A DNA stretch of 64,000 nucleotides from NCBI GenBank assembly GCA_022575985.1, contig JAKSXM010000297.1:182070-246069 (forward strand), read 5' to 3'. The notes under the pieces are model-generated. The model did no database searches, was not told where the DNA came from, and worked only from the letters and a program-made list of their open reading frames with translations. The DNA is from Anagrus nilaparvatae (lineage: Eukaryota > Arthropoda > Insecta > Hymenoptera > Mymaridae). Within the stretch, counting starts at the first letter, position 1; each line of letters begins with the position of its first letter. Positions 34,358 to 46,741 of the stretch are shown piece after piece. The position numbers and the translations under genes are program-made.

Positions 34358-37300
34358 TGAATTTTTCAGATGCATTTTCTTTGAAGTAAAATATTCTAAT
34401 TCACTGCTTTTGAGAAAATTTTGAAGAAGTTTATAAAGGAAAAATAATTTAAGATTTAGACGTTGAAATATGAGAGAATATATTTGAAAACTTAGAGATA
34501 TAAATATAAGAAAATGGTGTTATAATTAATTCAGTCAAAATAAAATAATATAAACATTATAATTTGCTCAATAAAATTTAAAAGTTAAATTTTCTTAACT
34601 TTAAAATAAATTTTATATTGTGGGAATTGTCTCTGAGTTTAGTGGTTCGTTCATGCTTGCCCTGCGGTTTGAATCATTCTGCTGGATTCGGAGGGAGTTC
34701 TTTTCAATATTAAAATAAAACTTCATAAAATAAAATTTTTCAGAAAGATGCTTTGATCTTGAATGTATTTGAAAATAAACAGATGTTCCAAGGCATACAT
34801 AATCAAAATTTTTTGAGCAAATTATATTAATGCTGGGGTCAATAATAAGAGGAAACTTGTGTTCAGTGTACTCTTTTTATTGATTAATGGAATCAGCAGG
34901 ATCTTAATTGAGACCCATGCATGTGCGTGCGCAACCCAAAGCTGACTGATTTCTGTGATAAAATCAGAGAATCAAATGTCTGTGAGTGGTGTGCATGTGT
35001 GGTGTTCACAATGAGAAAATCTGATTTCCCTTTCTATTTAGCGCAGCTTTATGTTCGGTTGCCCTAAATCAGAAATTGGAAATATTACTCTATTAAATCT
35101 AAAAGAAGAAAATTATCTGGTACTTAAGAGGTAAGCTAAAAATAGCATTTATTGATGTAATTTGCCTTAGGACGATGTTATAGGCTTCTAAAATAAAATA
35201 AAATAAAATATCAAAACAAAGAACATATTTAATAGAGAATATTTCCAAAAACCAGAACAGATGGCTAAGTAATTAAAATTTTGATGCTTTTCAGATGCAT
35301 ATAAATAATTGTAAATGACAATTTAAGATGAAAAAGGGTTGATCCAGAAGATGGTGACCTTAATGATAAATGTAAAAATATTATTAAAATTATATTTAAG
35401 TTAGACCATCTAAATTTGACTGAAAAATAAATTAATAAATTGTTAATGAATCAAAATATATTTGAAAGAGGTGATTTGAGTTAGGATCTCAAATCAAATA
35501 AAGAAGTTATTCAGTTGATACTTACTGGGATAGAGTTCCAGGTGGTAATAAGAGGTAAAATATTCAGATGAAAAATTCAGAAGTAAAATATTTAGAAGGA
35601 ACACATTGGGTTAGAAACCTAGATTGTGTAAAGATGAAGAGTGTTTAACGGAAGAGTAATAGACGTCAGATCTGAAATAAGAGGATATGTAAGACGAAAA
35701 AGATGAGAAAGCCAGATAATTATTCATACCTAAAATTAAAAATTTATTTTGATTCACAAACAAATAAACTTGAAATACAATTTAACCATTTTACAAAAGA
35801 GAGAGATACAAATAGAATTTAGACTGTACATAAATAAATAAATAAAAAAATACGATTGTGAAAATATAATGGGTCTATGTAACTGACGTATAAGTAGCCC
35901 ATAAATAAGACGTAAAACAGGTCCATATATAGGAGGTAAAATAATGCCCATAAAAATCAGAGGTAAAATAAAATTCTATAAATCTAATGCGCAATCAGAT
36001 TCATAAATCAGAGGTAAAATAATGTGCATAAATTAGACTTCAAATTTGGCCTATTAATCAGACGTAAAAATATATAACAAGAGGTTAAGAGATATAAAAA
36101 TTACATTATAATTAATGTTACATTCAATTAAATTTTAGTATAATCCACCATGCCTAACTTAATTAAAATAAGATTCAAGATGTCATAAACTTGAAAATTA
36201 GAACATCCAGAGAAGATTGAAGTTTCAAAAAATATAGTAAGTAGACTGAAAATTAGAAGTATGAAGAAGTTTTAGAATTAAGATTTGAATGAAAAATAGA
36301 AAAACAGAAATTTTAAGACTAGTAATCTTGAAAAATAACAAAATTATCCTCATACACATAAATCTAAATATGCAGATCTAAGTCTAAATATAAAGAATAG
36401 CATTAAAGAGGTTTAATAAAAAAAAAAAACAGAGAGGTAACAAAGTTGAATGGGTACAATTATTAAAAGGTACCATAAAAAAAAAAAAGGTTTATAAGAA
36501 GTAAAAATTGAAAGATTTTTACGAGTAATATCAGAGGTAGCCTAGAAAAGTTGAAACTATCAGGTTACTGTGATTTGGTGAAAAGATGATTTTAAATGTA
36601 ATTATCATTATGCTAAAAGATTATTAAGGTTTATGAGAAAGTTTTATTAATATGATGATGCATTCTTGAAGGCAATTAAGAAAACATAATAACATGTATT
36701 ATAAAGTATTAATATGAAAAAATGAGTCAGATTTAAAATAAAAATTAAATATATAAAATAAATGTATATTAGTACAATGCAATGAGTTTTCAAGGCAATC
36801 GCAGAAAAGGATGTGGTTCTGCGATTGGGAGGGAGAAATTGGAATAACTCATTGGTTAAAAGTATTGATTAGAAAAGTAAGACTTAATTAAAAGATGAAA
36901 AATAATACGATTAAAGTTAAAAAGATGAAAAATAAAATTTCAAGGCTCAATTAGTTTAATAAAATAAACTGAATTTGCGATACAATATATTCACCTATAA
37001 ATACCTAGAGGTTTTAAAAAGAATGACATTTTGTGATATATTGATAATTAGGATTGCCATAAAAGTATTAGAAGGTTAAGTTACCTAAAACTTTGCTATA
37101 TTTACAAAGTTAAGCTGTAAGTAAAATTAAAGTAAAGTTCCAAAGCAACAAAGGTTAAGTTTTCTATTTATGATATCTGCTCTTTAAGCTTGATTGTCAG
37201 AAAATCAAAAACAGCTTATATTCGATTACATTAACTCAGGTCTTCAATATTTAAGCGAGAAAAATAAGAATTATGTGTAAACGACTTCAATGTAGTACAA

Positions 37301-39074
37301 AAAGCCTGGCTCCTAAGAAAACTATGATGATAAAGTAACCAAAACAATTTAAAGATGCAGTTTGAAGTTTTAGGAAAATAAAGGTTTGTTTAAAAGATTA
37401 TATTTAAAATTGGTAGAGGTTATATTAATTTGTCGAATTTCAAAAATGTAATAAATATACCTAAAGAATAAGCTAACAATTTAAAAATCTCCTAATAAAC
37501 AAATACAACATGTATAAATAAAAAATCAAGAAAACACATGTATAAAAATTAAATTAAAAATCTGATTTAAAGTTGAAGTATAAATTAGATTTAGAAATTT
37601 TCAGATGGTTGTTAAAATAATATTTCTAAATAATGATATTTAAAGAAAAGTATCTCTTAAATTTAAAATGCAAAAATGAAAGGATTAATTCTGTATTCTC
37701 TAAAATAAATAAATAAATAAATAAAATTTATAGAGTTGACTAAGATGGTTGTTGAAAGAATAATCCTGAGTTTTCTTTGAAATACGTAAGTAAAAATGTC
37801 AAAGTTAAAATAGGAATCTAAAGCAGCAATATAGGTAATAGATAGAAAGAAGTATCAAAGATGTTTTAAATAATTACTAAATCATCAAAAATATGTAAAT
37901 AAAATTAGTGTACGTAATTAAATTTAAACGAGGTAATAAATTTAGAAGATTTAGAGACTTTGAATTTTTAAGAATTAGACAGTTTTCTAAATACAAAAGT
38001 CTAAATGAAATAATTAGAAGGATCTGAATATAAAATTAAATGCAGAAAGTTTAGAAATAAGTTATGATAATTTAGAAATACTCTTGACAGAATATTAAAA
38101 GAGATTTAATAATAAAAGAAGTTATATAGTTAAAATATTAAAGAGCATTCTAGAAATTAAAATTCATGAGTAAATAAAAATTATAAGCTAATATATTTGT
38201 TTGTAAATATTATTAAAAGTTCATTATATGAAGCTATTATATCTATAAACAAAAAGTTATAGTTATAGAGTTAAGATATTTTTCTTTCAGAAGTAGTAAG
38301 AATTTATAGGATGATAAATTATAAAAATTTAACTTGCTGTAAATGATTTCAATCATATGTTAGATATATAAATTGGTTCAGGTGAAAATTTAAACAGAGT
38401 CTATATATAGAGAAAGTGCAATGAAAAGAAGAAAAAGTTGAAAACAATTAGCAGAAGAAGAAAAATATACATGAAACTTACAAACATAATTTTCATCTAA
38501 TGAAAACTAAGATAATAAGAAGATTACAAAATGGCAGAAATTCTAGTACAGTATCTGTAGAAGAATTTCAAAAGAAATAGTAGCCTTACAGTAATAGTTG
38601 TTTTGTCAGAGTGAGAAGGTGTCTTGAAAGCATTAATAAAATGTTTTAATTATTTGAAAAAGGCTTCTAATCAATAGAAAGAGTTTTGAAAAAGTTTAAA
38701 GAATTGAAAACAGCTGCAAGACTTATAACTAAAAGTTACTTAAAGAAACCTATTTTTAATTGAAAATGGAACTAATATTAAAATGAATCTCTGTCACAAA
38801 TAAGCTAATATTAGTTTAAGAAATAATATGGGCTCCAGTATGTTAAGTCAGTAATATGGACTTCAGTAACTTAAGTCAAAAATCATCTAGTCAACTTGTA
38901 AAGAAGTTATAAATGAATATAGTCATATAATTTGTTTTACTTGCAATTAATTTTTATTATTATTTTGACTTTATATAATTTGTTATATAATTTAAATTTT
39001 AAAGATGTTTATGTATTTGTCTGTAAATAAAAGATACCTCTCATATACCTAATAAAACTAATATGAACGTAAAA

Positions 39075-39400
39075 GAAATTTTCAGATGTATAAATTTCAG
39101 ATGCATAAATTTCAGACGTACAAATTTCAGATGTATTAATATCAGATGTATCAATTTATAACTAAATGATTAATTTATAATCAATATAAATTTCAGATGT
39201 ACAAATTTCAGATGTATTAATATCAGATGTATCAATTTATAAATAAATGATCAATTTATAATCAATATCAATTTCAGATGTGTAAATTTTAAGATATATA
39301 AATTTCAGATGTATAAAATTTAAGACGCATATAAAATATAAGACGTATAAAATTTCAGACGAATAAAATTCAGTCATGTAATAATTAAGATGTATTATAA
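39075..39400 (+). repeat. Short tandem repeats (TTTCAGATGTATAAA type) before 3' LTR
   Basis: Units of about 15-16 bp, AATTTCAGATGTATAA with variants CAGACG, CAGATGC and TATCAGATGTAT, repeat up to 60 bp before the right LTR. A longer unit of about 85 bp (39115-39200) is also duplicated (39190-39275). They share the CAGATG core with the minisatellite at 33240-34060. Confidence 0.8.
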
Positions 39401-39448
39401 ATAAAAATTAATCTTATAATATGTCAAAACTAGTATATTCAGAATTGA

Positions 39449-39461
39449 CAAAGGGAGGGAG
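39449..39461 (+). other. Polypurine tract
   Basis: AAAGGGAGGGAG directly precedes the right LTR and would prime plus-strand synthesis. Confidence 0.8.
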
Positions 39462-39794
39462 TGTAAGAAATAGCTTTGTCATTTCTTACATATTTATATA
39501 TGTATTTGAATATACAGTTTTGTATATAAATATAAGAGATGTCACTAGGGTGTTGAATTAGATGAGAATCTAAAGTAACCATCCCCTCTTAGGGGATTAG
39601 GCCCTCGGGCCTCTCTCTATGTATATAAGTTAGTCGTCGATGTAGTGACCGTATACTGTCGCAATGTATTGTGTGTATGATGAGAGTAGATAATATATGA
39701 AATAAATAAAGAGTTGGGATGTTTAAAAGAACATAATGAGTGTTATTATTGTAATCAACCACCAACCCTCAACCTATATATTCTAAATCCTTTA
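39462..39794 (+). repeat. 3' LTR of the non-coding LTR element
   Basis: Same length and, on reading, the same sequence as the 5' LTR at 32233-32565. It is followed by the TTTAT target copy. Confidence 0.9.
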
Positions 39795-39799
39795 TTTAT

Positions 39800-40865
39800 T
39801 TTTACCGAGATTTTTAGTGATCTCAAAAACTGCTTGGCAGAGTAAAATTACTCCTATATTACAATTTTTAATTTTTTAGTTCACCACCATCTTGTCTGCC
39901 CGAAAAATTATTTCGATATTTTAAAATGAAAATTTAGGCCCTTAAATCATTTTATCGACTTAGTAAATAAATTTTTTAAGTTATTATTCTACGGTAAATT
40001 TTACAGTCTGCCACCTTGAATTCCCGAAATTTTATTGTTAGGACAAAAATTTCGAATCATAAAATCTACAATTCCTAAAAATTAAAAAGAGATTTTTATA
40101 AAATTATATGTAGCTGAAAGAAACTAAAAAGTATTTATAATTTATAAAAAGAGTAAATAACTTCAATATAACAAATAAAATACTGATGAAAACAGATTGA
40201 CCAATAAATTGATCCAAAATGTAAATTAAAAATTCGTATTTGACTTTCAAAGAATTTTGAGAACTTTGGCAGGGTGTTACTTCAAAATTTACTTTTTCAT
40301 ATTAATTTTATCATATGCCCAGACACCCAAAAAGAATTTGAACCAATTGTAGGAAGTGAAGTGGGTCAAAATTAAACGGTAATCAATGAAAGAGTGTTCA
40401 TTTTGAAGAAAAAAAAATAATTCAAAATTTCAAGGGATCTTGACCCACCTAATTTTTTCATAAATTGATTAAAATATATATTCAACTATGTACTCAGAAA
40501 TATTTTGGACAACAATAGGTGGGATAAAAACCCGCGAAATTCTAAATAATCTGTTTTTCCTAAAATGAAAACTCGTTTCATTTTGACCAATTTTACCCCC
40601 TTGAAATGATCCCAAATACTTTTTAGGAGTCTCGACACGTGTTAAAATTAATACTAAGAAATAAAATTACACCCTCAATGTGTACAATTACAATCTAAAA
40701 CCCTGTCAATGATCTCAAAATGCTTTGAAATTCAAACACAAATATTTTATTTATATTTTGATCAAAAAATAAATAAATCATAAAACCTTCAAAACTATGG
40801 GCGAAAAAGCCAACATCAGTAGTCATAAGACCTTCAATTCCTAAGAGTAATAATGAAACAACCAA
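39800..40865. other. AT-rich segment without recognised genes
   Basis: Apart from phrases shared with the left flank of the LTR element (TGCCCGAAAAATTATTT and ATTCCCGAAATTTTATT) nothing is recognised. Repeated TGACCCAC-type and AAAATGAAAACTCG phrases near 40430-40600 hint at an old decayed repeat. Confidence 0.45.
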
Positions 40866-41165
40866 TAAACAAAATTAATTTTATGCTGTAAAATTTGAAT
40901 TCTACTTAATATTACGATTTGCTTTTATTAGAAATAATTTGAATTTCTAATGAATAGTAAATGAACGAAGTCAGTTATATCCAACATTTTGAAAATAACT
41001 GCCACTCAGCTTAAATGTATGTAAAAATAATGTAAGAAACTATGCATGAAATTATTATTTTTTTCATCTTAAGAGAAAATGACTAAAATTTGGCAACTTG
41101 ATATCGACGTTCAAAAAAATAAAAATAAAAAAATTACATTGAGCTTGTAAGAGGTCCTGTAAGTT
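40866..41165 (-). repeat. Right arm of the 10-kb inverted-repeat-bounded segment
   Basis: Reverse complement of 31065-31357. It ends CCTGTAAGTT, the mirror of AACTTACAGG at the left edge, and is followed directly by LINE sequence. Confidence 0.75.
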
Positions 41166-42290
41166 TGCCCTCCAGCTTGCGATCCCGAAAACGAAGATTG
41201 TACTGCTGCCCCGTCGAATGGTTTTCACCGAAATCGATGTAAATGTCGACGCGTCATCGCGATGGTGGAAATCCTCACACAATCCAAGCCAAAACATCAG
41301 TTAAGTACCCAGGAGTTCAGCTTGACATCAACTTGACCTTCCGGGAATAATTTCAAAGGACGAGTGAAAAGGCCACGTTAGTCGCATCCTTCCTGTCAAG
41401 GCACATGGCCAACATAGGGGAACCTAAACCAGGGAAGCGAAGATGTGGTGAACTCTATTCTGCTTTACGGATCGAAAATTTGGGTGGAAGCCACCCATAT
41501 CAAGAAGAACAGATATAAGATCTGCTCTATACAAAGGCAGGTGACACTTAGGATCGCCAGCGCTCACCAAACGGTATCACTGGAGGCTATCCAGGTGATA
41601 GCTAGTGTCCTATCCATTGACCTGCTAGCGTTGGAGCGAAAATACATCTACGACAGTATAGATGAGCGCGAAGTGGCTTCCACTCGTGCCCGCTCCAATA
41701 CTATGATTGAAGGGCAGAGACACTGCAATATTGACAAAAACGGTCGGTGGACGAACAGACTAATTCAAGATCTGGAGGCCTGGACGAGACGCAGATATGG
41801 GGAGGTGGACTTCCATCTTTGGATGAATTTGACACCGTACAGCATACATTTTTTGGATGTATGCGCTACTCAGAGGGGTGCCCACCCTTCCCAAATTGAA
41901 GGCCGGAGAAAGTGGTCCCGGAAATGCTACGGAGTCGTGTAAATTGGAACAAAGTAGCAGAGTACGTGAGGGCCGCCTTGCTTAAGAAAAAGGAGGAGGG
42001 CTTCTATTGTAGAGAGCTCTCCAGACCCTGGGCAGGGGGCAGACAGCAGACATTTGCCTAGGCTGCGCGTCCCAAACCGAAGTTAATACCTGAAAAGAGA
42101 GTCCTGGTATGGGGCAGAAAGCGCAGGGGGAAGGTTTTTAAATTGTGTAGTCAGTACGAATCTGACCCAAGTTTCCTAGTTATAATGTGTACTCCGCAGT
42201 TAGGCGGTCATAAAAATTTGCGGGTCTTTAAGGCCCGCAAGCACTCAATGATTGATGCAAGACTCATATATTTTCTCCCTTAAAAAAAAG
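41166..42290 (+). pseudogene. R1-clade LINE, RT C-terminus and 3' UTR, broken
   Basis: Plus-strand sequence from LAIPKTKIVLLPRR (about 41170) through VNSILLYGSKIWVEATHI (open at 41445-41942), RWTNRLIQDLEAW and RRYGEVDFHLW matches the conserved order after the RT core in R1-clade elements. Several frameshifts and stops break it. After about 41850 the expected frame switches: FFGCMRYSEGCP lies in frame with VVPEMLRSRVNWNKVAEYV and ends at the TAG at 42061. A GC-rich probable 3' UTR follows, with a hairpin TGCGGGTCTTTAAGGCCCGCA near 42218-42239, and ends at an A-run near 42282. The upstream two thirds of the LINE are missing, as in 5' truncation. Confidence 0.75.
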
Positions 42291-42415
42291 GGATGACACT
42301 AATAATCTACATAGCTCATATCAAAAGTTGATCAATGTTCTTTAATTTTATAGTAGAAAATATTTTTATCCACAAAATAACTTGTTAATATTGGTAAAAT
42401 ATATAAACAATCATT

Positions 42416-43450
42416 ATTGAGTGCGGGCTTTATGGAAGGTTCCCCTTCTCTCAATGCTAATCTTTAGAAAAAATTAGCGCCTCTGGTGGTCATGCTTGTA
42501 ACGTCGTGTGCAAGCGCGTATATTCCCGTTTTCTTATTGGTTAACTAAATTTTTAGAGTTTAAATTAGGGGTCTTCCATAAATGACGTCCAGGGTTTGGG
42601 GGTAGGTAGGTTCATCTTAAAACGTGACGATTTGGACAAAGGAGAAGGTACGATAAATGATGAATCAGACGTCCATGAATTTTTTTATGAAAAATTTTTT
42701 TTTTTTTAATTTACAGTTGATCAATAATAAAAACAGAAAGAAACAAGTAAAAAAAAAAAAGTTCTCCAAATTTATTGCAATAAAAATTTTTTTTTTCTTT
42801 GATATCTTAATTTTTTTTATTATGGATAATAAAAGAGATCAATTGAAAAAATTATTCCGAAATTAAATATTTTAATATGCTTATGGAAATATAATACATC
42901 ATAAAAAAACCTTTTTTTTTATATCAAGTATTTTTAAATTAAAAATAAACAATTACGAAATAAAAATTCTTTCTTTTTATAAAGCCTCTTTTTTTCTTTG
43001 AAATTCGATTATGTACACTATTAAATAGTGTACATAATCAAAAATTTTTTTCTTGGGGTCAAATATTTTTAATTTATAATTATATTTTTATTACTACATA
43101 GAATTAACAAAGTTTTAAAATTTTATTATACTTTATAATATATACATATGGGTATACCTATATATAATTCAGATTTCTATTTAAATCATAAAATTTTTTT
43201 TTAACTTATAAAACTTGTATAAAAAAATTCATTTTTTTTTTCTAGGGGGGTGATAAAATAAATTTGTGACGTCCGAAAGGGGAGGGGGTTCAACTTTTGT
43301 GTGACAAATCAGACAAGGGGTAGGAAGGTCTCAAAAACCTTGGACAAAAAATCGTGGACGTCATTTATGGAAGACCCCTTAGCGCGACCACCAGAGGCAC
43401 CGTTTTTTTACATTCAGAGAAAGGGAAATATGAGAAGGCCCGCACTCAAT
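42416..43450. mobile_element. Small TIR element (ATTGAGTGCGGGC ends) split by another MITE
   Basis: Arms of about 70 bp run inward from ATTGAGTGCGGGC at 42416 and its mirror GCCCGCACTCAAT ending at 43450. Both contain GCCTCTGGTGGTC. Without the nested element at 42568-43378 the element would be about 220 bp. No coding sequence. Confidence 0.7.
42568..43378. mobile_element. PIF/Harbinger-like MITE with TTA target duplication
   Basis: Inverted ends GGGGTCTTCCATAAATGACG (42568) and CGTCATTTATGGAAGACCCC (ending 43378) are flanked by TTA on both sides (42565-42567 and 43379-43381). A 3-bp TTA duplication with G-rich ends fits the PIF/Harbinger superfamily. The internal 700 bp is A/T-rich and non-coding, with homopolymer runs. 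The inner TIR zones (GGTAGGTAGGTTC on the left, GGGGTAGGAAGG on the right) are only loosely related. Confidence 0.65.
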
Positions 43451-43498
43451 AGATATCACATAAATGAAGTATTGATTTCATATCGATTTATAAGAGTA

Positions 43499-44153
43499 GT
43501 ACACTCGGCTCAATTGATGGCTTCCTATAAATTTTAAAGCAAATTACACGCTTTAATAAGGTTTGACACTTTTGAAGTATTTTTTTTTTTATTTTTATTC
43601 TAAAAACATGTGTAAATTTTAAAATTTTCATATAAAATAATTTTTTAAGTTTATTTATTGAAAGTAGGCTTGAACGAGAGAGAAAAATTTGCCGATTAAA
43701 AGAAAATTTGATTTTGAAAATCGATCAAGTATATCAAGAGCTATACGCAATTAAAGATTATCAAATTGAAATTTTTTTCGAATATAAAAACAATAATTTA
43801 AAATATATTCTATTCAAAAAAAAAAGTGAAATAATATATTTAGGTAACCTGTATACGGGCGATAATTAAAGTGAAAATTGATAAATGATAATTTTTAATT
43901 GCGTATAGCTCCTGATATACTTGATCGATTTTCAAAAATCAAATTTTCTTTTAATGAGCAAATTTTTCTCTTTCATTCAAGCCTACTTTCAATACATAAA
44001 CTTACAAAAATTATTTTATATGAAAATTAAAAAATTTACACATGTTTCAAGAATAAAAATAAAAAAAAAAAAATAACTAAAAAGTGTCAAACCTTATTAA
44101 AGCGTGTAATTTGTTTAAAATTTTTAGGAAGCCATCAATTGAGCCGAGTGTAC
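43499..44153. mobile_element. Palindromic foldback element, GTACACTCGGCTCAATTGATGG ends
   Basis: The left arm (43499 to about 43790) is mirrored at about 43870-44153. Matching blocks include GTACACTCGGCTCAATTGATGG, GTTTGACACTTTT, GTAGGCTTGAA and ATCGATCAAGTATATCA (43719 on the left, with its mirror TGATATACTTGATCGAT at 43913). The loop of about 80 bp contains AAAAACAATAATTTAAAATA. Non-coding. Confidence 0.85.
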
Positions 44154-45463
44154 AAGTACAATTACTCACACTACACAAATTAATATATGAAACACTATTG
44201 TAATAATACGCACAGAATGTGACAGGGGCCTGATTCCGTATTTACATCTATCTATCGCTGCGATAAATATAACGCGCGAAAATAACGATAGGATTTTATC
44301 AAATTGAAAAAGCACAAAAATTACTAACTTTCCAAAAAACATTATATTCCTTTAGTAGTGCTGCCAACTTATGTCAATTAAACATTTATTTGCTTTACGT
44401 TGCATGTACAGTTACAGTTTTTTTGGTCTACCTTATTTGAAAAAGTTTATTACACTATTTTTTATTACTAAAAAAAGAATAATTTAAAATTTTATTTAAG
44501 TATATTAATTGTAATAATATAAAAAAGATAATTTTAAATAAATATTTATTAGGAGACAAATCTATTTTAAAAAAAATATTTTTTAATTTATTTGAAAATT
44601 TATAAAATTTTGATTCATAACTGAACAGTGGATGATTATAAATTCTAAATACTTATTTATTGCTCTTTTATATATGTCTAGATAATCAAGGGAAAATTTA
44701 AATAAAGTTGCTAATCTTTTGTTTTAAGTGAATATGTGACTAAATAAATAGGATAGTTAAAGATACGCTTAGAAAATATGAATAGTCATTTTTTGAACGA
44801 GGGAAAAAATGAAGATTTGGCTTTCAATGTTGTACGCGAGAGAGCGTAGCGAATGAGTATAGACAGTATTGAAAGTAAAATTTCCTTTATTTTTTCCCGT
44901 TGTTTAAGGTAGCTCTCGCATAAAGACTGTAGTTATAAGACTTAGTAGTTATTCTCGTAACGTAATATAAATTTTACTATGAACATTTTTTTTACTAACT
45001 TTTTTAAATATGTTTATTAGAAATATAGTATTTTTGTAACGCTATCTTCATATGTATAGCATATCGACGAGTTTATGTGAATGAAATAGTGGTCTTTTAT
45101 TGATGTGAGATAAAATTTTTCTTGGTAATGTAAGATGATACAGCATTTATTGCACTAGTACATTTTAAATTACTACAAATTTTTGACCTTGCACATGATA
45201 ATGATAAAAAGATATTATCAAAGAACGTATTTTAATCAAATAAATTATAATTAAAAGCTAAAATAAATCATGGTATAAAAGTAAATTGATTAATTTTAAA
45301 AAAGTAAATCGATTAGTATGGAATAAATTTTTTTGTTTTTTTAAGTATTATACTTATTAGTCATGGTCGTAAATGCAATACACAATATTAAGATGTTGTT
45401 ACAAAAAATATACTATGCTGCACATAAGTGGAAATGTCCACTCTTAAAATAAAATAGCGCCAA
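44154..45463. other. AT-rich spacer with one imperfect hairpin
   Basis: No gene recognised. At 44796-44908 GAACGAGGGAAAAAATGAAG and CTTTCAATG are mirrored by CTTTCAATAC-type and TTTATTTTTTCCCGTTGTTT sequence. The GC-rich loop is GTACGCGAGAGAGCGTAGCG. This is probably a small decayed TIR element. Confidence 0.5.
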
Positions 45464-45547
45464 ATCTATCTCTCTCTAAACTTCTTAATTCAGACGACAC
45501 CGCTAGAGTGTTGTCGCCTGAACTAAGCAGTTTAGAGAGAGATAGAT
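45464..45547. repeat. 84-nt hairpin (ATCTATCTCTCTCTAAAC stem)
   Basis: ATCTATCTCTCTCTAAACT at 45464 pairs fully with AGTTTAGAGAGAGATAGAT ending at 45547. The next segment TTAATTCAGACGACAC pairs with GTTGTCGCCTGAACTAA with two small bulges. The loop is CGCTAGAGT. Its size and shape resemble a microRNA precursor or a tiny MITE. Nothing in the sequence decides between them. Confidence 0.7.
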
Positions 45548-46741
45548 ATTGCACTATAGCACCTTTCTCTCTCTTAAAAAGACCCACGTAATTATAATGG
45601 GATGTTCTTATACAATATCTCGATTGTAACGCGTTACTATAGAACGCTGAAGACGCATGGTTCAGAGGAAAGATAAAAAAACGAAAGACAAAGCGCTGAC
45701 GCTCTCAACCATGCTTCTCAACCATGCCTATATCAGCATACAATAGTATCTAATTACTATATTTACTATATTTTTTCAACAATTAACATATAGTATGTAT
45801 CACTTTTATGATTTCTGGTATAAAAATGTAAATAAAAAATCATTCCAAATCTCCGATTAAAAAAATTGTATAATCAAAATCATTTTATATAAAAAAAAAT
45901 TATGGTAAGGAAAGAAATGTTTGTTGGATAATTGGATTGTCCTATAAAAGAGTGTCGGATAATAGCGACTTTACTAATATCGCTGAAGTTTCATACGCTT
46001 TACTATATAAATTTTATAAAATTTTTCTATTTTTATAATTATTATACAGACAAATATTTATGTAAATATCCAGTAACAATAATTAGAAAGGTAACATAAT
46101 AATAACTAATATTAATAGTATGCTGTTTTTAATATGTGTAAATTTGTAGATTTTGGTAATCTTCATTATAAGAACTAACCGTCAACAAGTATTTAATAAA
46201 TAATTATTTTTTTTCTGGATTTAATCGTTTGTTCATTAAATAATTTCATAATTCATAATGTCCAGCATATATCTTAAAACTATTTTATCAGATTTAAATT
46301 TTGCTAAAAAATTTAAAAGCAGCCCAAAGTATCGAATATTCAAAGTAACTTGGGTGTATTTTAAAAGTTTATACTCTAACTATCAGGAACCTGATTAACT
46401 ATAAAGTTATAGAAATTTGAAAATTATTTTAGAAATTTTATTAAATTTTATAACTACTCAAGATTTCTATATTTATTCAGAATGTTTAATAAGATGTGTA
46501 AGATTTATTTACTTAATGGAATGGAAAGATTTTTGAAATGTATTTCTAAAGAAATTAATTTTTATACAATAAGAAGAATTTAAAAAATGTCAGAGCAAAA
46601 AATTTTAAACAACTCATCTATATATCAAAATCCGGTTTTTACTTCCAGATGTGACTTTTCTAAGACTATTGATGATTTTTTTTTTTATTTTATAAGTTAA
46701 ATGAATAAATATGTATAATATGTGATTATTTATTTTGTGAC
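45548..46741. other. AT-rich spacer
   Basis: No gene or large repeat. ACCATGCTTCTCAACCATGCC near 45703 is a short local duplication (AACCATGC twice), with a reverse-strand partner GCATGGTT at 45655. Confidence 0.45.

Larger units (their letters stand above)
32228..39799 (+). mobile_element. Large non-coding LTR retrotransposon (LARD-like)
   Basis: This is a complete element by structure: target duplication TTTAT (32228-32232 and 39795-39799), 333-bp LTRs, a PBS directly after the left LTR, and a purine tract directly before the right LTR. The LTR copies appear identical over all 333 bp, so insertion was recent. The 6.9-kb interior has no gag, protease, RT or integrase that I can recognise and no plus-strand open frame of note. 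It is strongly A-rich and C-poor on the plus strand. Much of it consists of degenerate short repeats built on CAGATG or AGACGTA phrases. Such an element must have been moved by proteins supplied in trans. Confidence 0.85.
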
